Below the pieces are notes generated by a model that saw nothing but the letters and a program-made list of their open reading frames with translations, ran no database searches and had not been told where the DNA came from. A DNA stretch of 64,000 nt from Chloranthus sessilifolius. Its lineage: Eukaryota; Streptophyta; Magnoliopsida; Chloranthales; Chloranthaceae. The stretch spans positions 64,684,671 to 64,748,670 of the forward strand of contig CM037598.1 of the NCBI GenBank assembly GCA_021018995.1. Direction: 5' to 3'. Positions 22,508 through 33,858 of this stretch are shown here, piece after piece (position 1 is the first letter of the stretch; each line of letters opens with the position of its first letter). Position numbers and translations under genes: made by a program.

Positions 22508-23195
22508 CTAAAACTTGGCATTCTTTCTTGTAAGTTGTGTAAGCGGTCCCAAAATCTTTGAGAAACCTTCAACGAATCTCCGATAGTAGCCAGCCAGACT
22601 AAGAAAACTATGGACTTCTTTCACTGTCTTCGATTGTTCCCATTTTACAATGGCTTCGATCTTAGCCGAATCGACTGTTCTACCAGTCTCAGAGACAACA
22701 TGTCCTAAGAAGTTTACTTGTTCTAACCAGAACTCACATTTTCTTAGCTTCGTGTACAATTGGTAATCTCGGAGTGTCTGAAGAGTAGTGTGTAGGTGTT
22801 GGTCATGATATTCCCTACTCTTCGAATAGATGAGATTGTCGTCTACAAATACAACCACGCATTTATTAAGGTGTGGTTTGAACACCATGTTCATTAGATC
22901 CATGAAAGATGTCGGTGCATTGATCAGACTGAAAGGCATCACCAAGAACTTGTAGTGCCCGTATCTGGTGTGGAATGCCATTTTCGGAACATCCTCAACT
23001 TTGATCTTCAATTGATGGTAGCCTGATCTCAAGACTACTTTCGAAAATAATTTCGTGCCTTGCAGCTGATCGAAGAGATCATCAATCCGTGGAAGTGGGT
23101 AACGGTTCTTGATGGTTAGCTTATTCAATTGACGGTTATTGATGCAGAGCCTCATTGAACGGTCCTTGACAAATAGAACCGGTGCTCCTCAAGAA
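22508..23195 (-). pseudogene. pol: Tekay-1 reverse transcriptase, 5'-truncated
   Basis: RT with [37 protein letters not shown] and the active-site box FVDDNLIYS (the YxDD region, with N after the two Asp instead of the usual I). It keeps the same frame as the downstream RNase H. Homology ends at about 23195, just before the conserved GAPVLFVK block, whose preceding Trp codon is a stop. Gag, protease and the RT N-terminus are missing, so the element was truncated or broken here. Confidence 0.88.
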
Positions 23196-24087
23196 TCTAT
23201 GAATGGTTCAGATCCAAGTTTCTTGATTTGATTAGAATCATCAATCTCAGTCAAAGGTCTGAGCTGAGATTTAGTATTGTGCATTGTTAAAAAGTTTTGC
23301 ACCGTCCTACTACAACATCATAGTAGGCTAATTTATAATTCCATAAATCTCTAAATTTTCTAATTCATTTCTATACTCATTAGGGTTCATATCATGATTT
23401 TATAGGAATTTTTATGTATCTTTTAACCATAGTTCTAATATCCAAAAGCTAGTCAAATTCTTACGTACTCTGTTATCAGTAAATCTGCACAGTCTCACCT
23501 TGAGATCCGTACAGGCTAACTAAGTGAAATATTTTCATAAAATTTTACAGAGACCTCAAGAACTTCATTGTTCATACCTCATAATTTTTTAATATGCCCA
23601 TGAATTAGTGACCCAACTTAGGTCAGTATTCCAACCTCTTGCTTGAGGCAGATCTGCACCATCGCACCATGAGATTTGTGTAAATCAAACCACAATAAAT
23701 TTGTAGCTAAAATTTTAAAGAGAAGTGTAGAACTGATGTGGGCATGTCCCTGATCTATTTAAAAAAATTTAATTGCCTGGAGATAGGTCAAATAAAGACC
23801 TATTTCAGGCTTAAATTCTGGTACTGTATATATATATATATATATATATATATTTAACAGTGAGCTAATATATACAATAAATATCAACTAAATAATACAC
23901 CATCCGATTTGATCACCAGACATGCCAAACTTTTCATCAAATACAGATCAAATAATAGTCCTATCATCATAGTAATATGATTTCAATTATCAAACTCAAA
24001 TCAAATCAATACAAGAAAATAAAGTAAAATTTCAAGTCAAAACTATAAAATAAACCAAGTTAGGACTTTACATTGGCTAGTGGTGGT
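23196..24087. other. Unassigned AT-rich sequence
   Basis: No gene or recognisable repeat relation inside the window. A (TA)n run of about 25 bases lies at 23827-23853. It may be a degraded LTR or element flank, but nothing decides this. Confidence 0.3.
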
Positions 24088-24564
24088 GTGACATCCCCGA
24101 TTTTTCCCCCAACGGAACTCTAGGAAAGACCGAGTCGTCAGGTGACAATTCGAATTTCCCTTACACGTAATTCTAAGAAAATCGAATCATCTGATGCTTT
24201 CTGATACATACCCACTGTGACGGCCAAACTCTCCCCATGCAGAATTTAGGGAAAGTCGGATCGTCGGGTGCTTAGAACATCCACTCATATTCAGATAGCA
24301 GATATCAAATGACACTAATGAGATCCCATTTCTATGCAAAACATAACTAAAATCACAATAACCACCGATGATGGCCGACCATCTTCCAAACAACAGTAGA
24401 TACAAAACAATACAAAACTATACAATTTCTAATTCAAGTATTCTAATTACAATCACTAGTATGTATCAAGTCAAAGTCTATTTCAAGCTCGTCTAAGGGA
24501 AATATTATTCAGGCAGAAGTTCCTCTTCTGCCTCCGGTACGTAGTTAGGATCCTTGTTCGACTC
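24088..24564 (-). repeat. Chromovirus-type LTR fragment (U5 end)
   Basis: Begins TGTGACATCCCC. Farther in are ACCGATGATGGCCGACCATC and an acidic-coding-like GCCTCCGGTACGTAG block. Both parallel the Tekay-2 5' LTR (TGTGACAGCCC at 62642, CACCGATGAAGGCCGACC near 62938) and Solo-A. No PBS sits beside it. It breaks off where RE4 begins. Two short copies of a TCGTCGGGTGC/TCGTCAGGTGAC block occur at about 24137 and 24262. Confidence 0.45.
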
Positions 24565-25286
24565 TAATATGTGTCTAATAAAGTCTTAATCTATTGCAAG
24601 CGCACAATGAAAATTATAGAGCTAGTATAGGATCGTTCCCACGAGGAAGTTTTTATTCTTTATACTAATTCTATGCAAAAAAATTATATCTATCTTAAGG
24701 TTCTAAACTACTTGAGAAATATGAATAAAGAATGGTTTCTTAAACTAAATTGCAGAAAATAAATCCTAAATCTTCCTTCTTCAGATTGTGATTGTCAATC
24801 ACAATCCTCAACTATCGGATATTTATAAATTTAAATACCGTTACACTATATATCAAGTTTCCTAGAATTGGTCGTCAACTAAAACCAGAATCCTATCAAT
24901 ACAAATTTAATCTAATCAACAATTTATCAAAAATTTGAGCGTCAATCAAACTCTAGAAAATTGAAGATGAAAAATAAAAACCATTACACTAATATACAAA
25001 TTCCAACCTGAGTTGTTAATTCAAATTAAAATTTGAAGATGTTTACAAAGCAATAAAATAAATCTAAACTAGAAAGCAAATAAAATTATATCTTTCACCC
25101 CTCAGTCACAACCGTCAATTGCTTATGAGAAACTACAGATATCTACTCTAATCTTCCAGCTCTCAATCTCAGTAGTCAATTGTGATCGAGGAACCTTAGA
25201 TATCTAAACTAAACTATTCTAATTTTGATAAGAAGAAAATCCAACCTCAGTTGTCAATTGATTATGAGAATTCCTTCAATCTTTAT
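24565..25286 (-). repeat. RE4: Athila-like LTR, part left of RE2
   Basis: Homologous to the RE1 and RE2 LTRs but lacking the first roughly 20 bases. It continues after RE2 at 53537. No internal domain is attached, so it is a truncated LTR or remnant of a solo LTR. Confidence 0.75.
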
Positions 25287-25975
25287 TGATCGGCTTTACT
25301 ATGTATGTCTAATTAAGTCTTAACCTATTGCAAGCGCACAATAAAAATTGTAGAGCTAGTATAGGATTGTTTCCACGAAAAAGTTTGATCTTATTTATAT
25401 ATTTCTATTTTAAAGTTATATTTATCTTTTAAGGTTCTAAACTACTTGAGAAATATGAATAAAAGAATGATTTCTTAATCTAAATTGCAGAAAATAAATC
25501 CTAATCTTCATTCGTTAGATTGAGATCGTCAATCCCAATCTTCACCCATCGGATATTTATAAAAATAAACAGTATTGTTACACTGTATTGCAGTCTTCTA
25601 GAATTTGAGTGTTAATCAAAAACTAAAATTCTTTAACACAAATTTAATTTAATCAATAAATTCCTAAAATTTGGGCGTCCATCAAACTCTAAAAAATTGA
25701 AGATGGAAAAGTAAAAACCGTTACACTAATATGAAAATTCCAACCTGAGTCGTTAATTCAAATTAAAACTTGAAGATATTTACAAAGCATGTAAATAAAA
25801 CAAATAAAATCTAAACTAGAAAGTAAAGTAAATATACCTTTCACCCCTTATCCGCAGTCGTCAATTGCTTATGAGAAACTAGGATATCTACACTAATCTT
25901 TGGCACCCAATAGCAGTCGTCACTTGCTCTTGAGAAACCTCTGATATCTAATCTACTCTATCCATTTGTTGAATT
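25287..25975 (-). repeat. RE2 3' LTR, truncated
   Basis: Matches 52027-52695 and stops at about 25975, where F2a begins. The U3 part with dyads and TATA box is absent. Confidence 0.75.
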
Positions 25976-26390
25976 TAAATGTTGGGTTGATATATTTATT
26001 AAAAGGTGTGATGGAAGATATCAATGGCAGCAAAAATATAATAGATAGAATGGATTGAATGAACACACAAATATCATTCTAAACTCAGTCCTACAAGAAT
26101 CAGGGTTGTTGTATCACGTTTTAAAAGAAAGTAAGAGTTTGTCCAACAGGGAGTAATGATCTAAAAATCTAGTAGATTTCCAGATCTGCTATAGATCTGG
26201 CAATCTCTAAACCTATTCTATGAAAATAGGGAAAAAAGAGGTGGTTTTTCAGGTCTCACAACTAAATCTAGATCTAAACAAAAGTAAAATGATGAACTGA
26301 TAAAATAAAATATAAAATGGTGAGAAGTACGCAGTTGTGGATTAGTTTGATTGTAAATCAGATTTAGAACAATGGATCTGCAGCTGGCCT

Positions 26391-27190
26391 TCACTTGGCT
26401 ACAAGCACAAGTGCAAGGGAGAAAAATTCAATTTTAAACCAGAGACTTGAATTGATCTTAGGGGTATAATCTGTCCACTTGAATGGTCACAGATTATCCC
26501 AGAGATCTCATCTAATCACAGGCTTGGAGCTGAAACAAGAAAACTATTGCAGGCACTATGGATGCCAGGTTACAAGCACAAGTATCCATAGGAGCAACAA
26601 ATTTGTAAAATTCTAATGAAAATCATAAGAAAGTCATAGCTTAACTAAGGCATTAAAGTCAGCTGGTCATTGCTTCAAATAGCTGCAATGGCCTAGCTCT
26701 CAAGTCTGCAATCTCTGCTAGACTCCAGATCAAAATGCTGAAAAGAGGGCTGTAAAACAAAGCATGAATCAGATCAGCAGAAATCCATCACTTGGCTACA
26801 AGCACAAGTGCAAGGGAGAAAGAATCTGTTCTAACCCTCAGATCTAGACCAATCCTATGGGTATATGGCTGTCCACTCAAATGATCACAACATATCCCAA
26901 AGGTGTGTGCCAGGTAAAAGAGTTAAAGACAGAACAAAAAAATCATTGCTGCCACTATGGATGCAGAGCTACAAGCATAGGCATCTATAGGTGCATCAGA
27001 TCCATAGACATCCAAAGTAAAAACTTAGAGAATTACATATCTAATGAAGCTATAAAATCAGCATTTTATTGTATGAACAAAACTTACAATGATTGCCCTC
27101 AAAGCAGCAGTAACTAAAAATTCTGATTTCTTCATAATGTAATTACAACACCAAGTTATAGATCTAAATAATCTCAGCTACTACTGAGAA
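26391..27190. repeat. Tandem duplication of about 398 bp in F2a
   Basis: CACTTGGCTACAAGCACAAG followed by TGCAAGGGAGAAA occurs near 26393 and again near 26790. The sequences after each copy stay alignable. F2b has this region only once (31426). Confidence 0.7.
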
Positions 27191-27318
27191 CTAATCCAAT
27201 AGGTTGGATTAGGGAGAGAAAAGAGGGGGAAAAAGGGAAAAAGAAACCTAAAATTAAACCTAAATGAGTCAAGGAAAACTCATATTATTCCTTGCTGCCA
27301 AACCACAAAACTCAGTTT

Positions 27319-27331
27319 GGTATTTATACAT
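27319..27331 (-). promoter_or_regulatory. TATA box of F2a
   Basis: Minus strand ATGTATAAATACC. Decayed TCGATAGGTT sites lie upstream at 27776-27900. Confidence 0.5.
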
Positions 27332-27960
27332 ATGCATCAATCTCTGTGCTTTATTTCTGACCAATCAGAGAAGAGGATTTTATTTAAGCTTATTCTAATC
27401 CCTGTGATTTGTGTTTGAGCCAATAAGAAGAAAGAATACTCCATTCGGTTATGCTCAGTTGAGGTGGCTTCATTACAGCCTAGGAATATTCCTTTTAGTT
27501 GTGAAATAATTCACATGTGGACTACTGTCCCATGTGCCTTGTTGAAATTCCCAAAGTAGTCCTTTAGATCCACATGACAATTGCTAAAATTCTCAAAACT
27601 AACCCCCACATCTGTTGATGAATTGCTGAGATCAGTTGAGGCTTAATGGAACCCGAGTTGGGTTTTAAAATGGTTCAAGAGCAGTTCTGAACTTGAACTT
27701 TCACAGCTTTCAATCTGAAGCAACTTCGAGGGAATGAAGGGTTGTGGTTGTTCGAGTAGTTGCTGATGTGAAGATCTTGACAGGTTAATGGCTGAAGTTC
27801 TGAAGCAGCTTGAGAGGAAGAAGAGAACTGTTCTCGATAGGTTGAATTAATGGGCTTCAATCCATTTGATATGTTCATAGAACCATTCGATAGGTTATGA
27901 AGTTCAGCACTACACTGCTCGAATTGTATATAATGATTAACTCTAGACTAATGCTATATT

Positions 27961-28808
27961 TCTTACTAAAAACATAAGAAATTTTTTTTTTTTCCAAATA
28001 AAAATAAAACAAAATCTACTACCTATTAATATACAAAGATTTGTGTATCCCCCCAAACTTAAATACTATAATGTGCCCATTGATCCAAAATAGGGTACAC
28101 AATAAAATCTATTACCTTAATGATGCTTTTTAAGTTACCGGGTCTATGATCGGCATTAGGATTCAACAATGATCCCCCAAACTTGGGAGAAACTGCTTCC
28201 GGTATTATGGAAACTAAAAGTGCTCCAAAAAAAAATGATTAGAACAAAAGAAACTTTTTATATATAAACAAAAGATATTAAGAAATTAGCAAAGAAAGCT
28301 AATTACATGAAAGAAGAAAGCTAGGAAAATCTAGACACACACTAAGTTAAGACACTGGCAGCAACATCCAAAAAGAAGTCTTCAATGAAGATCGGCCTCT
28401 AGCTTCTAACCAACTTCAATCAAAGTCTCTCATTCCTTCCTACCAAAGGAGTATCCACTCCTTGGTAGGTCGCTCTCCTAAGAGCTGTAGAAAACTTCTC
28501 TATGCCCTTCTTTATCTTGCATCCCCAAAAAGAAGCACCTCACATTCCTTCCATGAAAGAAATGCAATGTCATACGGGGAGTGCTTCGAAGGGTGAGAAA
28601 GTGAACACATCTCCAGATCACCCGTCAGCTATACTGCTCCCTTACGAAAACTATGTGAAGGAAATGTAGTGCAAGCGAAGGGAGAAGATAAGCAATGGAG
28701 AGGGGTGGTGAGGAGATCAAGGATGGGATGGAAAATGACACTGGAAAATATAACCCATCTTTATTATAAAGGAACATGCATTTGAGGTGGGTTGTCATGG
28801 TGTAAAGG
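27961..28808. other. RE2 internal non-coding region
   Basis: Aligns with RE1 1830-2730, including the CCCCCCAAACTTA tract (28052) and the AGGAAAATCTAGACACACAC block (28322). No supported gene apart from the small ORF that follows. Confidence 0.6.
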
Positions 28809-29027
28809 TCAGGAAGTGGGGGCAGATGGGTTCTTGGTATATGTTTTCGAATTTGGGTTAGGTTTAGGGTCAAGGGTAGTTTCAGTGGACGATTTAGCAT
28901 CTCGAGTAAGTCGTTGGCACTTCAGATCTTCTACTTTTCTTTCTACAACTAGGATCTCAGCTCTATGTATTTCGAGAATTTTATCAAGTTGCTTACTGAA
29001 ATCGTTCTGATTATGCTCTTCCGTCAT
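28809..29027 (-). CDS. RE2 additional small ORF, 72 codons, unknown function
   Basis: Open from MTEEHNQNDF at 29027 to a stop at 28809. The N-terminal half is charged and helical (FSKQLDKILEIHRAEIL, VERKVEDLK). The C-terminal half is rich in Pro, Asn, Thr and Ser. RE1 carries a homologous but broken copy (2732-2950), so the frame is a real family trait. A clear TATA box stands about 65 bp upstream of the start, and AATCGTA dyads stand about 230 bp farther. No signal peptide or membrane segment. It resembles no family I can name with confidence. A fragment of a gag-type N-terminus is possible. Confidence 0.5.
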   Translation of the reverse strand: MTEEHNQNDFSKQLDKILEIHRAEILVVERKVEDLKCQRLTRDAKSSTETTLDPKPNPNSKTYTKNPSAPTS

Positions 29028-29089
29028 GGAGTTTTTAGGTATGAAAGATATAAGATGAAAGAGATGAGTTTTTAGGAAGGTAAGGGTCT

Positions 29090-29100
29090 GGTTTTATAGG
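29090..29100 (-). promoter_or_regulatory. TATA box upstream of the RE2 small ORF
   Basis: Minus strand CCTATAAAACC. The equivalent site in RE1 is the Solo-A insertion point. Confidence 0.6.
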
Positions 29101-29330
29101 GAAGGAGCTTGGCTTTGAACCATCACTTCGAAGTAAATGTCTATGTGTAGGTTTCTAGGTTAGGGTAGTTGGGAAGCGGTAGTCTTGAATGCGAAATTTG
29201 TTTGTTTCTCTTATGAATTTAATGGGTTCGAATTCTAATGTAACTGATAAGGTCGATCACTGAAACTGCATGTTCCCTAGAATTATCGTTTGCAATTCTA
29301 TAGAACAAAAGTGAGACTCATTGACGCTCC

Positions 29331-29392
29331 AAATCGTATTTGCTACGATTTGACTCGACGAATCACCAGAAATCGTACTCCATACGCTTTTA
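29331..29392. promoter_or_regulatory. Internal AATCGTA dyads in RE2
   Basis: AAATCGTATTTGCTACGATTT (21 bases long, arms AAATCGTA and TACGATTT, at 29331-29351) and a degenerate copy at 29370-29392. The arms match the dyads in this family's LTRs. Confidence 0.55.
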
Positions 29393-29559
29393 AGTGATTG
29401 TGACCTAAAAGAGACTTTTATGATTGATTGGACTTTTACATACCGTAGATCGTAGAATACTCTTTTTCTAATATTATATACATATATTATAAATGTTTGC
29501 TACGGGTGAGTCGGTAGCTCGACAAGTTCTAGAGAGAACTAATTAAAAACAGAGGGAGT

Positions 29560-30665
29560 TGATGTACCTCCCATAAATATACATCCTCTAGACGTACCAA
29601 CTGCATGTGAAGGTAGTACGTTACTGTCTCCTCCCAAAAGGGTTAGCTGCTCAATTTAAGTTTTCAACCTTTGGACATATTGTCACAGGTTGAGTAACTT
29701 TGTCTGGATGCGGCTATGTTGCACCTAGCTATCTGCTATTTATAACAAGGAATCCTCATTAGCAGTGTGGTAATGAGATCCTATGGGGTAAGGAGGAACA
29801 GTTGGAGGTTGGGAGACTGAGTGAGTTGGGCCATGGTTAGGATCACAGGATTCTCTTTGTTGAGATGTTGGGTGCAATTTTGTACCCACCAGACATTGGA
29901 CTCTTGCTTTCCAAAACTTTAGTCCCAGGAGAGACCTTTCATCATTGACTTTAATTTATAAATCTTCCTTGCTTAGGAAATATATTTGTTAAAGTTTCTA
30001 AATCAATCTCACCCAATGCGTGATTTCACACCGGTTCCTCACTAAGGGTCTCAAAGAGTTCTCATGCTTCTTCTACGGTAAAATTTTGAAACATACTGCC
30101 ACAGGCTATATCAATCATATGCTGATTTGCATCGTTAAGGCTTTCATAAAAAGTAAGCACCAGTTGCCAGTGCGTAACCCCATGGTGAGGACACTTGCGT
30201 AGAAGATCCTTGAGAGGGTTCCAACACTCCTGAAGAGATTCAGCCGAAAATTGTAAGAATGTTATAATCAGATGCCAGATTTTATTCATTCTACTGATTG
30301 GAAAGAATTTCATGAGGAACATATGTTCCAACCCTTCCCAATTACGGATCAAATTATGGGACAAAGAGTTTATCTACCGCTTTGCTTCATCTTTAAGGGA
30401 AAATGCGAATAACCTCAATCGAGTGGATTCTTCTGTCAAGTTCTTAATTCAAATGACAGTGCATACTCTTACGAATTTATTTAAATGCAGATAGGGATCT
30501 TCATCCATTAGCCCATAAAAAATTGGAAGTATTTCATTATATTGGGCATAATTTTGAAAGTCCTATTACCGGTTGCGGGGTATATTTGAATGCACGGGAG
30601 AGGTGTAAGAGGTGTCCATGCATAGTATTCCCCCATGGTTTTAGTCACATATTAGTTTCTTCCTG
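29560..30665 (-). pseudogene. gag: RE2 gag remnant (Athila-type)
   Basis: Same order as the RE1 gag: DEDPYLHLNKF, LRLFAFSLKDEA, MFLMKFFPISRMNKIWHLI, LLRKCPHHGV, FYESLNDANQHMIDIACG. The stretch 30364-30062 is open for 100 codons. The N-terminal part and the region after 30062 carry stops and frame changes. No zinc knuckle was seen. It lies between the small ORF and the PBS. Confidence 0.75.
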
Positions 30666-30943
30666 CCAGACTGAGATCACAGCAGAGTGGCTAAAAATAG
30701 TTATTATAAATATCTATTTGAATTTTAGTTTTATCTAATTTTTATTCTAGAAAGCAGGGAGAAAAACAAATCTGAGCTTCTAAATTTCGTGGGCAACAGA
30801 AGTTGAAAACTTTTAATTCACTGCTCCGAATAAACCTGCAAAAGATTAAGAAGTGATAAAAGAAAGTTAAAAATATCAATAAATATAAAAAGAGAAAGAT
30901 AAATATTTATTTTTAAAGCGGAAATATAAAAAAAAGATAGAGA
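30666..30943. other. RE2 leader between PBS and gag
   Basis: AT-rich and non-coding. It aligns with RE1 about 7010-7283. Confidence 0.5.
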
Positions 30944-30955
30944 CTTCCCCGGTGT
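30944..30955 (-). other. RE2 primer-binding site, distal half
   Basis: TTCCCCGGTGT on the plus strand. With CGATGCCA at 52013-52020 it would complete an 18-base tRNA-Asp-type PBS complement. F2b separates the halves. Confidence 0.6.
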
Positions 30956-32012
30956 TGTAGTGCCTACCTTGTAATTATTAGGATGATAAAAACAACATAT
31001 TAAAAGATAAATCACAGAAAGAGACACCAAGGTAAGGCAACTAGGCCTGTACAAACCAGGGCTGTTGCAACAAGCTTTAAAGGAGTAAGTAGGGGTATGT
31101 CCATAGGAAAATGTGTGTCAACATATAGTAAATCTCCAGATCTAGAATAGATCTGGCACTCTATCCTATCCTAATTTAAAGTAAAGCAAGAAAGGAAAGA
31201 GAAGAGGTTTTAAGGGGTTCTCACTTTACTAAAACCATAGAAAATTAAATGCAAATGCAGATGATCCAGAGATGAGTAGAAAATAGATTTGAACAGATAG
31301 AGAAAAGGAATTGGGGATTTAAAATCAAATATGGAGAATAGCAGCTTGGGGTTTTGGTCTCACTAAAAATTAATTGGTTAAACAGCAATGCAGGGGATTG
31401 ATTTGCAACAATCCTTCATCTGGCTACAAGCATAGATGCAAGGTAGAAAAATCTAATTTAAACCAGAAGATTGAATTAATCTTAAGGCTATGATCTATCA
31501 ATTTCAATGGTCATAGATCATCCTAGGGATTTCCTCCAACCCAAAGGCCTCAATTAGAACAGGAAAACCACTGCAAATGTTGTGGATGCAAGGCTATAAG
31601 CTCAAGCATCCACAGGAATATAAAATCTAGGAAAATCAGGAGATCTAAAGGTTAAATGAATGGGCAATTCCCAAATACATAAATCCGATTGAGAATCTAA
31701 TGGAACCACAAGATCTATAGATTTAATTGAGCTTTAAAATCAATAATTTATTGAATCTAAATAACTTACAATACATTGTTCCCAGATTTGCAGCCTGCGC
31801 ATCATCCAATCCTCATACAAAGCTCTCAACCTCTCAATTTACGGATCTTCCTCACCCTAGCGGCTACAAGTATTTAGCCAACCATGGTTGGACTAAAGAG
31901 AGAATGGGAAAAAGGGAAGAAGGATGGAATTTTGGAGGGAAAAGGAGCTTGAACTTGGTCTTTGAGCTCTCTCAATTTCTGGATTTATGGCTCGTTCTTC
32001 TGAAAAACTTCT

Positions 32013-32026
32013 CTTCTATTTATAGT
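32013..32026 (-). promoter_or_regulatory. TATA box of F2b
   Basis: Minus strand GACTATAAATAGAAG. Confidence 0.65.
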
Positions 32027-32295
32027 CTTACCCTCTGTCTTAGATTTGTTTCAGCCAATTAGAGCTCAAGGGAATAATTCTGTTACTTTGGGCTACTGAT
32101 GTGGCTGATTTTACTTCTAGAATCTCCCACCAATTAGTTCGAATTAGACAAATACATGTGAGGGAGTTAGAGTGATTCACATTCGTGCCCATTTGTATTC
32201 CAAAAATATGCTCAAGGGTTGCTAACATGCCTCGGGACATGTGCACAGAGCTCTGAAGTGAGCTGTATTCTCAGTTGGAACTGAGAAGTTCTAAA

Positions 32296-32760
32296 ATCGT
32301 GCTTCGAGAGGTTCAGAGAACCTTTCGACAGGTTTTGAGTGTAATTGTTACTCCATTCGACAGGTTGAGCGTAGCCTTCGATAGGTTATGTTGAACTACT
32401 CGACAGGATGAGTTCGCTACTTAACTGCTGCACTAGCTTCAGCCATCCTCTCGACAAGATGATGCAACCTCGCGATATTCAATACAGCTCCAGGTAAGTC
32501 TTCGACAGGATCTTTCCCTCTATTCGACAAGTTGGAAGTACTTCACGACAGATTCTTCTGCAGTATTCGACAGGTTCTTCTGTTGCAGTTTAAACCATTC
32601 AGCAGGTTCTATAAACCTCTCGACAGCTTCATTTCTCCTCATCAGAACCTCTCGATAGGATGATATCACCTCTCGACAGCTTCCATTCAGTACCTAGACC
32701 TCTCGATAGGTTGATTTAACCTCTCGACAAGTTATTTCCTTTGCTTCCACAACTTGTACA
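32296..32760. promoter_or_regulatory. CCTCTCGACAGGTT quasi-palindrome array in F2b
   Basis: About sixteen copies, at irregular spacing of 20-40 bases, of AACCTCTCGACAGGTT-like words (AACCT and AGGTT arms around TCGA). The array begins about 270 bp upstream of the TATA box. Confidence 0.75.
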
Positions 32761-32931
32761 CAACTTGGGGTGCTGTCTTTCATCTGTCCAGCACTCAGTG
32801 CCCTTTTGAGGGGTTCATTCTTCATCAAATACAGCTGCTGGTTTGCTCTCATGTGTACACAGTTGGATACATGCCATTGCCATAGAATTTTGAGGCTTTG
32901 TGGATTTACTTGATGGCTGATTGCTTGGGCT

Positions 32932-32936
32932 ATATG
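32932..32936. other. Target site duplication of Solo-C, left copy
   Basis: ATATG, identical to 51828-51832. Confidence 0.88.
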
Positions 32937-33552
32937 TGTAACATCCCTGAAATTTAGGCTTTAAATGGTGACCTCGAGAAGCGTGCCTGACTGCTCACAA
33001 GCTTGACCAAGTAGACATAAACTTAATGACTTAGATTTAAGTAAGTTTGATGTGAATGTACTTGTGTGTGTGTGGGTTGGATTCTTTCTTTTAAGTCACA
33101 CACACTTGTTTTAAGTGTATGTGTTTGGCACCAAAAGCCTGAAATGAACTAAGTAGCCTTAGGAGTAAAAGACAAGTTATTTCTCTTTATTGGGTGGTTA
33201 AGGATTTATGAAGAGAGAGAGAGAGAGAGAGTCTAGAGGAAAGGAGAGAGTAATGCTAAGGAGAGTTAGTGCAGATTCAAATTGGAAGGTGTGCTCAAGC
33301 ATTAACTTCGAAGACGACGCATTGGAGTTCGTTAGAGTCGAAGCTAAGAGCCCTAGCCTTTGACCCAACCATTCATTCAATCAAGAGATTGGTTTGAGGT
33401 GAGTTTTGTTAGATTTTTAATGCATGTGTTGTTGTGCATTAGCACTAGGATAGATTGGTTAAATGTCGAATTAAAAATATAGAAAAAGAATGGAAAATGG
33501 TAAGGAGGAAAGCTCGAAGAAATGCCCACAAAAGGGCTGGGTTTCTGACCAA

Positions 33553-33858
33553 ATCGATTGATCGATTTGGAAAATCGATCAATCGATTTTGGCCTGGAAG
33601 TTAGCTGGGCAAAGATGCCTGAAACCGATTGATCAATTCGAAATCGATCAATCGATTTGGGGATTTCGATTAATCGATTTTAAATCAATTAATGGTCTGA
33701 GCATCCCCAGTGACTAGAAAAATAGAGCTTGAGAAAACCGATTGATCGATTTGAGAAATCGATCAATCGATTTAGGAATTTTGATTAATCAATTTTGGGA
33801 TCGATTAATTGATTTTGGGAATTCGATTGATCGATTTTGGAGATCGATCAATCGATTT
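33553..33858. repeat. ATCGATTGATCGAT dyad array in Solo-C
   Basis: About ten copies, alternating ATCGATTGATCGAT, ATCGATCAATCGAT and TCGATTAATCGA. It matches the layout in Solo-B. Confidence 0.85.

Larger units (their letters stand above)
25976..27960 (-). repeat. F2a: partial LTR-like repeat of family F2
   Basis: Collinear with F2b (30956-32936): the same 'aatcagggttgttg' region, the CCAGATCT...AGATCTGGCA block, the TGGCTACAAGCACAAG block, and a TATA box (27319-27331). It lacks most of the dyad array. Boundaries are approximate. Its left end abuts the truncated RE2 LTR and its right end abuts RE2 internal sequence. Confidence 0.55.
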
